Positions 43,953 through 55,520 of a stretch of 64,000 bases of DNA are shown one piece after another (the first letter of the stretch is position 1; the number at the start of each line of letters is the position of its first letter). A program made the position numbers and the translations under genes. Below the pieces are notes generated by a model. The model saw only the letters and a list, made by a program, of their open reading frames with translations, made no database searches and was not told where the DNA came from. This DNA is from Aquilaria yunnanensis (taxonomy: Eukaryota; Streptophyta; Magnoliopsida; Malvales; Thymelaeaceae): contig CM077594.1 of the NCBI GenBank assembly GCA_039654915.1, positions 20,149,001 through 20,213,000 on the forward strand, read 5' to 3'.

Positions 43953-45330
43953 GAACTCACCATAAAAAATGTTGTCAATCTCATCATTTGGCTTAGAGAA
44001 CTAAGGGGTCTTTGGGATAGGTGCTCCTACAGAGGGTCGACTTAACAAAAACAAGAGCCTCAAAGGTGTCTCGATAAGGTGATAAATCTTCCACATTAAA
44101 GACAGGACTAATATTAAGTTCAGCAGGCAAATCAAGCACATATGCATTTAGTCCAAGCTTCTTTAAAACATAAAATGGGCCCATGGCTCTAGCATGTAAC
44201 TTTTTAAAATTAGTTTTTGCTAGTCGTTTAGGTTTTATGGGAACCATGACTTCATCACCGACATTAAATTCCTTACCCCTATGATGCACATCAATAGCAA
44301 GTTTGTAGTTCAAATTACTCATGGCAATATTTTGTTTAACCTCAGCATGCAAATCATGGATATATTGGGCAAAGGATTCAGTAGGTTTAGAAGCTCAGAA
44401 GAAGGAGGGAAAAGGAATTAAGTCAAGGGGAGTGCAAGGCTTGTAGCCATAAACACACTTAAAAAGGCTTAACCCAGTTGCCCTATTGACAGAGTTGTTG
44501 TAGGCAAACTCAACATTAGACAACAACAAATCCCATGTACCCTATTTTTCACCAATAATACATCTAAGCATGTTCACAAGGTTACGATTAACAACCTATA
44601 TTTGGCTATCGGTTTGAGGGTGAAAAGTGAAAGAGAAAAGCAAGTTGATACCACACAATTTTTAAAGGGTCTTTGAAAAATAGCTCACAAATTTGACATT
44701 CTTATCAGACACTATGGAATCTGGTAACCCATGTAACTTAACTATCTCTCTAAAGAACAACTTAGCAATATGGGATGCATAATTTTGTTTACTATAGGGA
44801 ATAAAGTAAGCCATTTTGGAAAATCTATCAACCACAACCAAGATGAAGTCATCACCTCGAGCAGTCCGAGGTAATCCTAAGATGAAATCCATGCTCAAAT
44901 CTTTCCAAAGAGTGTGGTAGTGGAAGATGTGTTTAAAATCCAATATTCTTCTTTCTAGCCTTAGCTAATTGACACGTTCAACATCTAGACACAATTCTCT
45001 TCACATCTTTCCTTAACGAGGGCCAATGAAACCTATTCTCAACCAGTGAAATAGTCTTATCCCTACCAAAATCTCTAGCTAACCCTCCTACATGTAACTC
45101 CTAAATTAGAACATCTATAAATACGAGGAACATACAACTTATTAGCCCTAAATAAGTAACCATCCAAAATAAGGAAGTTACTGTACTCCATCTTATCCCC
45201 ACTGTTCACAACTCGGTAGATTTCACCAAAATCAACATATTTTTGGTAGTCCTCCTTCATCCGATTAACCCACGGGACCTTAACACTAAGCACTTGAAGG
45301 GTGCTGATCATTCTACTAAGCCCATTAGCT
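43953..45330 (-). pseudogene. Right chromovirus unit: integrase
   Basis: N-terminal part in frame 45075-45311, then core frame 44662-44943 with [59 protein letters not shown] (first two catalytic aspartates visible). The C-terminal frame 43993-44352 carries GKEFNVGDEV and the GPF-type module (RAMGPFYVLKKLGLNAYVLD). The core region between 44352 and 44662 is broken by stops. Overall order matches the left unit without its 203-bp duplication. Confidence 0.85.
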
Positions 45331-45379
45331 ACCTTTTTTTTTACACCGACTAATGCTTAAGTACAAAGTTGTATTCACT

Positions 45380-46735
45380 TAGAAAGGCACATCACTTAGC
45401 ATGATGAGAGTTAAGCTTCTTTTGAGAACTAAGGTACCCTAGAGCTTGATGGTTAAAGTTGAGGATGAACTCCTGAGATAAAAGGTAGTATCTCCAAAAC
45501 CTAAGAGACTGGACCACAGCATAAAATTCCTTGTTATAGGTGGAGTACCATTGCTTAGGCTCAAAAAGTTCTTCACTAAAGAATGCTACATGATGACCCT
45601 TTTGACTAAGGACACCACCTACCCCTACCCTAGAGGCATCACAAGACACCTTAAATAGTTTATTGAAGTCGGGATGCCGAAGCACGAGTGCTTTGGTCAA
45701 CCCCACCTTGATTTCCTGAAATGATTTGAAGGTCCATTTAAATTCACCCTTCTTAAGACAGTCCGATATAGGAGCAGTAATGGTGCTGAAACCCTTAATG
45801 AAATGGTTATAAAAAATTGCTACACCTAAAAAAATTAGAACATCTGAAATTGTATTAGGTTCAGCCTACTTTCTAATAGCTTTCACTTTACTAGGGTTTG
45901 TTTCAATCCCCTGTGCACCCACTATGAAACCTAAGAAAAGCACTCCATCTTGCAAAAAGTACTCCTTTTAAGATTCACATACAGCTTAGACTCTCGGAGG
46001 GTATCAAAAAGTTGACGTAAGTGACCAACATGTTCCTCTCTAGACCGCCTGTAAACTAAGATGTCATCAAAGTAAACAACAAGAAACTTGCATAAGAACG
46101 ATTGAAGGACGTGTTATAACCCTCATGAAGGTGCTAGGCACATTAGACAACCCAAAAGGCATAACTAACCACTCATATAAACCATCCTGGGTCTTAAAAG
46201 CAGTTTTACACTCATCTCCTAGCCTAATCCTAATATGGTGCTTGCCACTACGCAAGTCTATCTTAGAGTAACACTTAAAGCTAGCTAGCATGTCTAACAT
46301 GTCCTCAAGTCTAGGTATGGGAAACCTATACTTAATGGTGATTTTGTTGATGACCCTACTATATGTGCACATTCTCCAACTACCATCACTCTTTGGTGCT
46401 AACAAGGCTGAAACAACACAAGGACTAAGGCTATGCCTAATGAATCCTCTGGCTAAGAGCTTTTTCACTTACCTGTTTAACTCTTCACAGTCTTTTGGGT
46501 TCAACTTGTAATGAGGAAGGTTAGGTAACTGAGACCCTGGGACTAAATCAATGGCATGTTGAATTTCCCTCATGGGTGGTAGCTCTATGGGGAGTTTAGC
46601 AGGCATGATATGAGAAAATTCCTGCAAAAGATTACAGACCTCAGCTAAGTGTGTTGGCTGAGAGTTTGAGCCCCAAGACATGATATCCTTTACTACTACA
46701 ACAAACACATACCTACTTGTTAGGCACTTTTGCAA
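45380..46735 (-). pseudogene. Right chromovirus unit: reverse transcriptase and RNase H
   Basis: RT: frames 46469-46735 (HAIDLVPGSQLPNLPHYKLN) and 46067-46468 ([81 protein letters not shown]). A frameshift near 46115 precedes an intact YFDD box (complement of 46063-46074). RNase H: frame 45392-45706 (DASRVGVGGVLSQKGHHVAF, FSEELFEPKQWYSTYNKEFY), where the usual DH-AL aspartate reads asparagine. Not functional. Confidence 0.88.
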
Positions 46736-48510
46736 AAAATTCTTACCGTTCAGAAGCTAGAATGTGGCTTTTTTTTGTGCTGTTATAGCTGGACTTGATT
46801 GAGATGCAGCATCCTTGTAGTTTGGCCTAGCAGAATTAAGAATGATGTTTATACCCTTATACTTGAATTCATAGGTGTTGGCTCTACCATGTTAAGTTAT
46901 GTCTAAGTCATACTACCAAGGTTGTCCAAGCAAAATATGGGATACATCCATGTGTAAAACATCATAGTAAACCTCCTCTTTATAATTCTCAATGTGCAAA
47001 GGAGCGCAACATTTCTCAATAACAAAAAAGGGTGGTTTTGTCAATCCAAGCTATCCTAAAAGGTGTAGGGTGTGGCTCAACCTTAAGATTCAAACAAGCT
47101 ATGGCTGTTTTAGCTATCACATTCATGGTACTACCCCCATTGATCACTAGCTTTCAACTATACTCACCACATTTAATGAAAATGTGAAAAATTCTAGTTT
47201 TCTTCCAATCATCATCCATATTGTTTACAAGAGTTTTCACAGCAGAGAGCACACACCACACAACTTTACAGTGTTCCTCAATCGGGGTAACCAATCAAGT
47301 TCATCTTCATCACTAGAATACTCTACTATGTCGACTATTTGGTCCTCGTCAATAAGCTGGTCATTGGGTTCTTGGTCGATTGCTAAGGCTCAGTGAAGAC
47401 ATTGGGTTGCTATGTGTCCCTTACCATGACAGTTATGTCATTCGATATTCAAGTTTGGATGAGGTGGTAGGTAGAGTTCCTTTAAGTTCTTGTGAATGAG
47501 TTTTAAGCAAAAGTTGGGTATTAGGTCTCGATGAGGCATACCTAGGTTTTGGAGCTCAATACAATGCCTTACCTTTAGATCTAAAATAGGTCTCTAGCCT
47601 TAATGCACGTTGGTAAGTTTTCTCTACAGTGTCGGGCATATTTAACACAACCTTTTTCTTGATATCTCCTCTCAACTCATTCATGAACCTGTCCACAGTT
47701 GAGAACTTGACCTCATTGATCCCTACTCATAACATAAGTTCATCAAATCTTTCTATGTAAGTAGACATAGTAGAAGTTTGGTTAAAGTTGAGTAGCTGGT
47801 CCTGCAGTGGTTTCCTATGAAAGGTGGGAAGGTACTTTTTAGTTAAATTTCATTTCATAATAGCCCACTGCCTAATTGGGGGTTCATTTAGGTTTTCTAA
47901 TGATTGTTTAACCCCATGCCAGTACTTCTTGGTTGGTCTTACCAGCTTCAACTTATCGAACCAAATTTGCTCCAGTGATACTAATCACAATACTCCTCTA
48001 ACTCTTCCAACCAATCCAAGAAATCCTTGGCATCAAATTTACCATCATAGGACTGCATGTCTATTTTTACCATCCTAGTAACTCCCTAATCTTTCTAAGG
48101 TTTTTTAAAGTTTCCCCATTTATTACCCTGGTCATAAGCCTGATCCTAAAATAATGTCCTAGGGTTTTCTCTATCTAAATCATGGGTGGCAAAGTTGTCC
48201 CCTGTAGTTAGGAAAAGGGTTTCAGGTACCCTAGTAGGCCGAGTATTCCTCAATGGTGTGAAGGGAGTTTCTTGACCTATCCGGGCTTGGACTAAGTCAT
48301 CAACGTTTTGGGCAAATATGGGTTGGCTTACGAATTGGTCTTCTTCTTGTTCATGGTTCTTTCTTTTTTCAATCCTACCAAGTTGTTTGATGGCCTCTTC
48401 TATCCTAGTTAACCTATATTCTAGACTCGACATCCTTTTAGTCATGACTTCAGGTTCATGACTATGGTTGAATCATGGGAATGGTTATAATCCTTACGCT
48501 AGTTAGCCAT
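46736..48510 (-). pseudogene. Right chromovirus unit: gag and protease region
   Basis: Gag begins at the ATG complement 48508-48510; frame 48146-48445 reads SLEYRLTRIEEAIKQLGRIE, then RPTRVPETLF and GDNFATHDLDRENPRTLF. A zinc-knuckle remnant with NCHGKGHIATQC lies at about 47400-47440. An acidic linker and a degraded protease region follow to 46740, the part missing from the left unit. Non-coding leader 48511-49100 precedes gag. Confidence 0.82.
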
Positions 48511-49103
48511 GATATGCAAGCAAAAATTTCACAAAAGATTGCAATGAATAACTTAAAAAAATAACAAGCAATGATGCAACAATCAAAGAGGTAAATAAAC
48601 TTAATGCTACTGATGCATCTAGTTACAAAGACAAGCGCAAACAAACAAAAACCCCCTTTAATTTTATTTTTAAAACTCAGACTTATGTAAAGGATTGATT
48701 ATCTAAGAACAAAATATAAGTGAAGCTAACTATGAAAAATTTAACAACTTAAAGAGGAGTTATCACCTATTGCAAAATCAAAGTGGGAAAAATACGGTTT
48801 TTTTTTTAATAAAGCTAACCTTAATTGTTCTCCACAAAAGTTTTGCTGCAGCAAGTAAACCTCAATTAATGTTCTGTTGTCGCAAGGGAAGATGGACTGG
48901 CAACAAATTCTTGGCTCAATTCACATCCCCACTCTTCAATTCTTGCCACTTGTGATGGTGCTGACTCGCATCCACAGATTAACAGGCAACAGTAGTTACA
49001 GTCACAATTAACTTCCTTAGCCTTTCTGTGTCGATGACAAAATCCTTAATTGTATTGTCGTTTAAAAGGTTTGATGGAAGAGAAGAGTGTTTGTAGGAGT
49101 TTT

Positions 49104-49116
49104 GGCTCTGATACCA
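49104..49116 (-). other. Primer-binding site, initiator Met-tRNA type, right chromovirus unit
   Basis: On the minus strand TGGTATCAGAGCC follows LTR C after a few bases. This is the standard plant retrotransposon primer site complementary to initiator methionine tRNA. The same site, one base changed, sits at LTR B (43458-43470) and is intact at the copia element (40941-40952). Confidence 0.85.
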
Positions 49117-49120
49117 AATT

Positions 49121-49424
49121 TGATGTAGGGCAGATAGGAACTAGAACCAAAAGAGAGAACACAAAAGATAAGAAAAAGAAGAAAACCAGGGAAAGGGAAA
49201 TTTCTCTTAATTCAGTAGCATCAAAACTGTCTCCAAAAGTCTTGTTTCCCCTATTTATAGAAAGGGAAAACAAAAAGGAAATAAATAAAAAAGGAAAGAA
49301 ATAAACTAGTAAAGGAAACAAATAAACCCAGCAATAAAGAATATAACAAAGAATCTTAATAAAAATTTATTTCCTAATTCTACGCCTAAAATAAGTTTAC
49401 CTAAAGTCTTTAGGCACTACTTCA
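49121..49424 (-). repeat. Chromovirus LTR C (5' LTR of the right unit)
   Basis: 304 bp, TGATGTAGGGC to GGCACTACTTCA. It includes a CCCCTATTTATAGAAAGG box. The left flank GGCTCTGATACCAAATT is the complement of the primer site TGGTATCAGAGCC. Confidence 0.9.
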
Positions 49425-50593
49425 CTAATGTTCTAGAATGTTTTCTAGCTTACAACTCTAAAACCATTTTTTATGTTGATTAATTTTGAAGGCTTCTAAA
49501 CCATGTAGGCAAAAATCCCAACTTAAAGACATCATTCTCCTTGTCATATTAAGGCATTGTAGTTTTTTTTAATCTTTTATTTTTATGTGGGGTTATTTTA
49601 GAACATTATGAAGAGTTTGGAGAGTTTTCATTGTTTTTTTCCTTTAGGTTAGATTTTTATTTATATATTAGAAGTGGAGCAGCAGACCTACGGTATTTCT
49701 TGGCTGTTCTCACCCTTCTTTTTGTCCATCTCTTCTTTGTCTATTTTCCTTCTCTCTGTTTTCCATGGCCATATCCAACTAATCTTTTTATTATTGATTG
49801 AAAAAAATTGAAACTTCATATTCTTTAACAATGTGAGATCAAAGTTGTTTTTATTTAGTCAATTAATACTTTGAGTTTTGGGTGTTCTACTATGATTAAT
49901 TTTATGATTGTTTCGTTTATATGCTAGGAGGTCTACTAGTTTTTATTCGAATTTAATCTATTGCTAGGTTAAAAATAAAATCCATATTTGTTTGATCTCT
50001 CTAATTTATGAAGCAACTAAGGTTTTTTGATTTGGTACATTAGAAGTCATAAATCTTAGGGAGAACATTTATCTAAATTAAATGCAACTGCTTGTGTTTC
50101 TGTTATTTAGCTTCATCGATCTTTCTAATGTATAATGCAGTTATTAAATTAAACTGAGATGCTTGTCTTAGGCTATTTAGCAATTAGGATTAATTAGATT
50201 ACTTGTTTTCTAATTAACTAAGACTAAGGAATGGTAGAAAGATAGCTCCAACGATGAATATTCAAAGTGTTGATTGATCTTTCAATGTATCAATGATCTT
50301 TTTTAGGAATTTTGTGGTGGATGTTAACTGATGCCAAAGTTTGCATTCTTAATTGTTTTGTTAATTTCTTACTTGATAAGTTTCTTAGTTTTTGTTCTCT
50401 GATTAGTTTTAAATTTTATTTCTGATTGCAAATAACCCCCCTCTAATATTTTATTTTAGTTTTCTATCAAGAAGCTTTCAGTTAAAAATTTCCTTTAGAA
50501 TTCAACATAGTTTTCACTTTTATAATACAAATTTATTTATTCTGAGTTGTTAATGAGACAAGAATTTTTTTTTATGGCTTTGAAGATTGACCA
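49425..50593 (+). repeat. 3' LTR of the Athila-type element, second part
   Basis: Begins CTAATGTTCTAGAATGTTTTC, the continuation of the 5' LTR at about 14237 (GCTAATGTTTTAAAATGTTT). It follows the 5' LTR colinearly to its end. The putative 5-bp duplication around the insert is CTGAA/CTAAT, so it is imperfect. Confidence 0.88.
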
Positions 50594-50774
50594 TGACTAA
50601 GGCAATGCCAGAGAATGTAACATTGGACTTCACTATTTGCAAACAAAAGAACTGCCATACCAGGAAGCAGATGATTATAAACACATTGATATTGGATGAA
50701 TGAGTTTCATTTGATCAAAATTCAAGTTCTCTATAGTATTAGAATGTGGTGAAAATTTTGAATATTAGTTTTAA
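50594..50774. other. Remaining interior of the outer MITE-like element
   Basis: Short non-coding stretch between the end of the Athila 3' LTR and the right inverted repeat. No coding potential. Confidence 0.5.
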
Positions 50775-51129
50775 AGGGACCAGTGGCAGATCCGGTGAAG
50801 GGTAGATGTGGTTATCTCACAAAAAGTGAAAATGGTAACTTATTCGTAGTTTTTAAAATTTGTTAAAAGTTACATAAGTACCCCCAAGATTTCAAAACCA
50901 ACAATTTTTCACTTTTATCATTAGGTTTTTAACAACTGGTAGTATATTTGGTAACAAACTGTAATATTAGCAGCCAATTTGGGACTAAACTATGACTTTA
51001 GTAATGCAATTGGAACCATTCAAAACTATAGTGATCAAACCAGTCTAAGCATATAACTATGGTGAGTTTTTTTGTACTTTTCCTTTTAAAAAACTATTTA
51101 AGGGTAACTTTCAGCTTTTGAATTCTACA

Positions 51130-52770
51130 ATTTGATTTCTTTTGTTAATAAATTATCAAAATCTCTAACTCTAACAAAAAAAATTGTTCCCATATGGAGC
51201 CTATATATCTTGCCAATAGACTTGGGATTTGGCTTCTATCCCAACTCTTTTTGTAAAACACTCTTCTTTGCAATTTCTCATACAACAACCAACACCATTA
51301 GTTTGATGTTTATGATATTGAAGCCTGAAATAGTCTAGGAAATCTAAATACAAGACTCCTATCTTCTACCTATTTATCTTTCCAGAATTTAACATTATTA
51401 TCATTCCCCACTCCCCATCTCATCTAGTTATAAAAAAGTACACTGATCTTTTCAATGTCTCTCCAACTTGAATGATTTTATCCCACATAGATAGGTCTAA
51501 ACTAGAGATAGTAGATCCATCTAACCCACTATCTCACCCATAGATATATCCTGAATTACCTTCTGCAAAAGAGCCCCCTCCTCCCTATGATACCTCCACC
51601 ACCATTGCTTTAGAAGCGCTAGATTTTTGCTCTCCAAGCTACCCGCATACAACCCCCTGCCTTGTTGCCTACTGGTACTTTCTTCCAAGCAACCCAACTA
51701 ATGTTTCTACCCTCCCCTTAACCCAAAAAAAAGGATCAATGCAATTTTTCGAGGATTTTTATGACATTATAAGGGCTCAAAAAATGCAGAATATATACAG
51801 AGGAAGGCTGGATAAATGGGCTTGACAACGGTAAGCTTGCCACCACCTGAAAGCAATCTGGGCACCCAAAGCTTCAATTTGTCCTTAAATTTCTCAATCA
51901 CAGGCTCCCAATAAATTTATCTTCTCAAGTTCATACAACAACAAAGATTTATCCGCCACACAATTCAATACACGCTCAACAGTAACAACTTCTTCATGTC
52001 GAACTCCTACACCATACAACCTGCTTTTGCTCATGCTAACTTTTAGACGAAAGACAAGTTGAAGGCACTTAAGGATACGCTTTAGACTAATCATTTGATC
52101 ACACTATTTGCCACAAAACAATGTATCATTAGCATACTAAAGGTAAAAAAATAATCAGCCCTTCCTCACCCACATCAACAGCTTTGAACAATTTTTTATC
52201 ATGAGCTTTTTGCATCATAACATTTAAAGCTTTTTGTACCGGTAAAAGTAAAAAGGGGGAGAGCAAATCTCTTTGTCAAATACCTTTTTCCATCAAGAAT
52301 TATGATGTGAGGCTTCCATTAATAAGAACCGAGATAGAGGTTGTTGAAAGAGAACACAGATCCAATTCCTTCAATGTTCCTCAAAACCCATTTGCACCAT
52401 AACCAAATCAAGGAAATTCTAGTTGACATAGTCAAAAGCCTTGTCAAAACCTACTTTAAAGAACAAGGCTTTCCTCTTTTTGCACTTCAAGTAATTAAAA
52501 ACTTCATTTGCAATCAAAACTCCGTCAATAATTTACTTTCCTTTGATGAACGCAGACTTAATATCACTAATTAGGCTCGGGATGACTAACGCCAAGTGGT
52601 CTACTAGGATTTTAGCATCGAACTAAACTAATTGGCTGATAATCACAGAACCCAACTAGATTGTTTTTCTTTGGGACCAAGTAATTGCTCCTCTTTCAAA
52701 CCTAACCCAACTAATTGCTCCCTCTTTCTAACCTCTCGAATTTCTCAAAATCAGCCATAAATCTTAGACA
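51130..52770 (-). pseudogene. L1-like LINE fragment (reverse transcriptase and downstream part)
   Basis: On the minus strand from about 52575: SAFIKGKQIIDGVLIANEV, KKRKALFFKVGFDKAFDYVN, a decayed palm region with YANDTLFCGK where the family reads YADDTLF, then LKVSMSKSRLYGVGV (frame 51894-52094). After it come LLSGGGKLTVVK and ESKNLALLKQWWWRYHREEG (51560-51620 area), the usual post-RT part of plant L1 elements. Several stops and frameshifts; the catalytic DD is broken to ND. The 5' endonuclease portion is absent. Confidence 0.82.
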
Positions 52771-52932
52771 ATTTGATGGGGAAATCGTAAATATAGTCAT
52801 AGTATTTGGTGCAAAACTAATTTCCCAAAACTGTATAGATGTTAAATTTTGGATTTTTCATTTTTTATCTTGGTGTTAATAAGTTTTATTTTTATAATCA
52901 AAAACATCTATATAAGATATAAGGGTTAAGAG

Positions 52933-53129
52933 TAGGGGCGGTGCCAGAAAAAATTATCAATGGAGGCAACAGATAATTCTTTTACAATATGTAACTATAA
53001 AATTTAAAACCAGTGGGGTTAAATTACAAATTTTATTAAAAAGACAACACTAAATATGTAATTTTCGCAAAATTTCTAAAATTGAGTGGGGGCAATTGCC
53101 CCCTCTGGGTTAAACGTGGCTCTGCCACT
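52933..53129. mobile_element. 197-bp MITE with perfect 9-bp target duplication
   Basis: Ends TAGGGGCGGTGCCAG (left) and, on the complement, AGTGGCAGAGCCACG (right) form terminal inverted repeats. GGTTAAGAG is duplicated exactly at 52924-52932 and 53130-53138. The phrase GGGGCAATTGCCCCC near the right end is a palindrome typical of this widespread plant family. The 9-bp duplication points to Mutator-like mobilisation. Confidence 0.88.
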
Positions 53130-53138
53130 GGTTAAGAG

Positions 53139-54600
53139 GTACTTCTATATAAGGTTAGGGGGAATAACCATTATTTTGGTACCCTAAAGGCACTTGAACC
53201 AACATTCGGGTATTATATGGGGAAATGGTGAGGTTAGGTTCAAAACCCTAACCTCCTTGATGTCCCTTTTGCCGTTTAGCCATTAGGCCAAAGGGTTAAG
53301 GATTGGTGTTAATGAGTTGGTATTTATTCATGGGGTTTATAAAGTCTTATAATTCATACCCTAACCTCTAATTGACTGCACTCTTCGATTAACTTTGATA
53401 AAACCTTAGCCAAATTTGATATGGAAATCGTTAATATGTTTATAGTATTTGTAAGAATATTAATATAGAATATCAGTATATAGTAAAGAATGACAAAGTA
53501 AGCACTTACATACTTTTTCTTCTAGGCAAAATAAGCTAATTAATTTGCCACTAGTTTTTTGTTCCCTGATGCAATTTTGAATTTTCTTTGTGCAAATCTG
53601 TCATTTATATTATGATATGTGATCAAATAAGCCACCAAAATCATAAAATGAGAATGAAATAGCCAATAAATGGTCTCACAGTAAGCATACTTTGTCAAAC
53701 ATGAGAATATCACTTACCAACACCTTATCAATGTCACATCAGTAACTAGCAAAGTATGAAAGTTGACAAAATTCTTAAGCTAATCTGCCGAAAATTTTCT
53801 TCTTAGCCCCAAGATATCCTAAACCTTTAAAATCTACCATATAAGCATTCTTCCTCATCAAGTCCCACTGTAGCCCTACTAGTTGCCTTTGGTGGTAGAT
53901 TACCATTCATCATGGTCTTGTCAAGGATTTGGGTGGAGATTCTCTGATATGAAGCAGTGACCTCTGAGCAGCAAGTAGTACCAGAGTTTATTACTAGAGT
54001 GGTGGGATTATTGAGGAATAGAATAGGCCACGGAGTTAAGATTTGTTCGCATCCTTCCTCCTTCGATTGGTGTCATTCGTGGGTGGTGACACCCCATCTT
54101 ATAAGCAAAGATCAAGTTAGAAAAGCAAGAATATAATTAGCAAGAAGCTGGTTTCGAGTAATGTTGCTCACGAGCTGGGCATGTTCAACACGAGGAATGG
54201 AATTGGAGTTTTAAAATCTTATGGAGCTACAATTCCAATAAAAAAAAAGTTTAGGATCAAAATTTGGTTTCCCTTTTATAATATAACAAACAATGGCAGA
54301 TTTTCACTGATGAAAAGACAGAGAGCAAGCAAAACAGCGTCAGAGGTAAACAATAGTGGTAGTTTTGCCTTTATCGCCTTTTCTTTTTTTTTTTTATCAG
54401 TTGATTAATTTGCACTGTACTATGTCATAAGAAAAATTAAAACTTATAGTGCATCACTTGCCCTCCTTGGTGATGGGATGGCTTGATTCGAATATAATTG
54501 AGACATGAGTCATCTCAAAAAGGTAATGGTAAAGTTTGTAGTTTGATTAAGAAAATAATACAAGATTTAAGAAAAAAAAAAAGGATACATGAAACAAATT
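53139..54600. other. Intergenic region downstream of the phosphatase gene
   Basis: AT-rich, no gene supported. The 53880-54170 part has mixed composition with short open frames and may be an old gene remnant, but no domain or splice chain could be made out. Confidence 0.45.
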
Positions 54601-54644
54601 CTTGAACATCTGTACTACTAGCTTAAGTATGCTTCCGTGAACCA

Positions 54645-55520
54645 TCAACAATGACCGGCAACACCATCAAGGTAGTGCTTCACGGCATCCCTCATGTCAC
54701 CGAAAAGGTCACAAGCCTCAAAAAACCTCATAAGCTTCCGTAGCTCCCTGTCACTAAAATCACATATAAATGGAGTTAATGGAATCCCATTCTCGGGTTG
54801 CAGAGAATATGAATGTGGGTTGTCATCCACAATCACCACCTTGCTCAGGTCCCTCCCCACCCTGGACAAGTCTTTCACAAACTTACCGCCCAGTTCTCGA
54901 CATGCTTCCCGGTAAAGATGGTAAGAAAATAAAACACCTTTCGGGTCTAGATGGTCCAGGACCATTTCTGCGTATGGCTTGAGACTTGCTGTGAAAATCA
55001 CTACCTCATATTCCTTGCTGATTTCTTTTAGAAATTTGTCCACGCCTGGACGCTTTAACACATAAAATGTCGCCAACTGCCCGTTGAAGTTAGGCTTAAT
55101 GACGAAATCGTACAGTGCCGGGGCTCGTTCGTGGGTTGAATGTACTAGGGTTTCATCTAGGTCAAGAAAGATTGTTCCTCTCTTGTTAGGGTTTAGAGGC
55201 GGAAGGAGCACGAGTTCTGCCTTGGTTGCTTCTTCTTGCTCTATTTCTTGCTTCAACATCTCGAACTCGTCGTGACAAGAATGGTTGGGGCCTTTAATGA
55301 GGGATATTTTGGAAAACAAGTTTATGAGGTGTTGGCAACAAGTTGAGATGGATTTGCTCCTCGTTACAATAGGAGAGAGCGACTCCGATATTGGTGAGAG
55401 GACATGTCTCCTCGAGTATTGGTGGGGGTGGTGGCAGCGGTGGTGGTGGTGATGTTGACGATGAATGTATTGGTGCTCAGTCATCTTTCTTATGACCTTC
55501 TTGAATGATTTTGGTGCCAT
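54645..55520 (-). CDS. SCP/FCP1-type (HAD superfamily) protein phosphatase, single exon
   Basis: Intact 291-residue frame, the only complete gene in the window. Residues 115-290 form an FCP1-homology (NLI-interacting-factor-like) domain. The catalytic DxDxT motif is D120-L-D122-E-T124 within TIFLDLDETLVHS. The motif II threonine is T177 in VVIFTASLKPYAEMVLDHLD, the lysine is in GGKFVKDLSRVGRDLSK (K216), and the metal-binding acidic pair D232-D233 is in VVIVDDNP. Family members dephosphorylate phosphoserine, classically in the RNA polymerase II C-terminal domain, using an aspartyl-phosphate intermediate and magnesium. The N-terminus (residues 17-38) is histidine-rich, a region of variable sequence in plant relatives. 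A short acidic helix precedes the domain (EFEMLKQEIEQEEATKAEL). The substrate cannot be told from sequence. The ATG at 55518-55520 is preceded by a CT-rich leader. Confidence 0.93.
   Translation of the reverse strand: MAPKSFKKVIRKMTEHQYIHRQHHHHHRCHHPHQYSRRHVLSPISESLSPIVTRSKSISTCCQHLINLFSKISLIKGPNHSCHDEFEMLKQEIEQEEATKAELVLLPPLNPNKRGTIFLDLDETLVHSTHERAPALYDFVIKPNFNGQLATFYVLKRPGVDKFLKEISKEYEVVIFTASLKPYAEMVLDHLDPKGVLFSYHLYREACRELGGKFVKDLSRVGRDLSKVVIVDDNPHSYSLQPENGIPLTPFICDFSDRELRKLMRFFEACDLFGDMRDAVKHYLDGVAGHC

Larger units (their letters stand above)
19764..49424 (-). mobile_element. Tandem Ty3 chromovirus: LTR-internal-LTR-internal-LTR
   Basis: Three related ~305-bp LTRs (19764-20069, 43476-43779, 49121-49424) have TGATGTAG...CTACATCA-type ends. 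The middle LTR has a Met-tRNA-type primer site on its left and a polypurine tract on its right. So it is the 5' LTR of the left unit and the 3' LTR of the right unit, and the two units share it. All coding pieces are on the minus strand in the order gag, protease, RT, RNase H, integrase, chromodomain. The right unit (43476-49424, 5.95 kb) is uninterrupted; the left unit is interrupted at 23468-42008. Confidence 0.85.
13700..50593 (+). mobile_element. Athila-type Ty3 retrotransposon, internally deleted, 3' LTR split
   Basis: Order on the plus strand: 5' LTR (13700-15387), PBS-like sequence, gag, protease, a short integrase C-terminal tail, polypurine tract, then a 3' LTR broken in two (19230-19763 and 49425-50593). 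Reverse transcriptase, RNase H and the integrase core are missing between the protease (to 17664) and the integrase tail (from about 17750), so it could not have moved without help. The split point is filled by the chromovirus tandem. Both LTRs open with TGAGCTTACAATTGTTATAT. Confidence 0.85.
13371..51101. mobile_element. Outermost MITE-like element with ~325-bp TIRs, split by nested insertions
   Basis: The sequence 13371-13690 and the complement of 50775-51101 match along their whole length. Shared landmarks in the same order include GATCACTATAGTTTTGA versus GTCACTATAGTTTTGAG, TTACAGTTTGTTACC, TTGTTAAAAACCTAAT versus CTGTTAAAAACTTAAT, TTGGTTTTGAAAT, and an inner GGATCTGCC versus GGATCTATC. 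Only about 180 bases (50594-50774) remain as original interior, so the unbroken element was about 0.83 kb. The Athila-type retrotransposon starts 10 bases inside the left repeat. No clear target duplication was found, so the superfamily is open. Confidence 0.65.

Noticed and set aside
13371..51101. Alternative reading of 13371-51101 as one giant autonomous Mutator-like element
   Set aside because: After removal of the retrotransposon nothing but about 180 bp of interior remains, so the outer element is a small MITE-like element.
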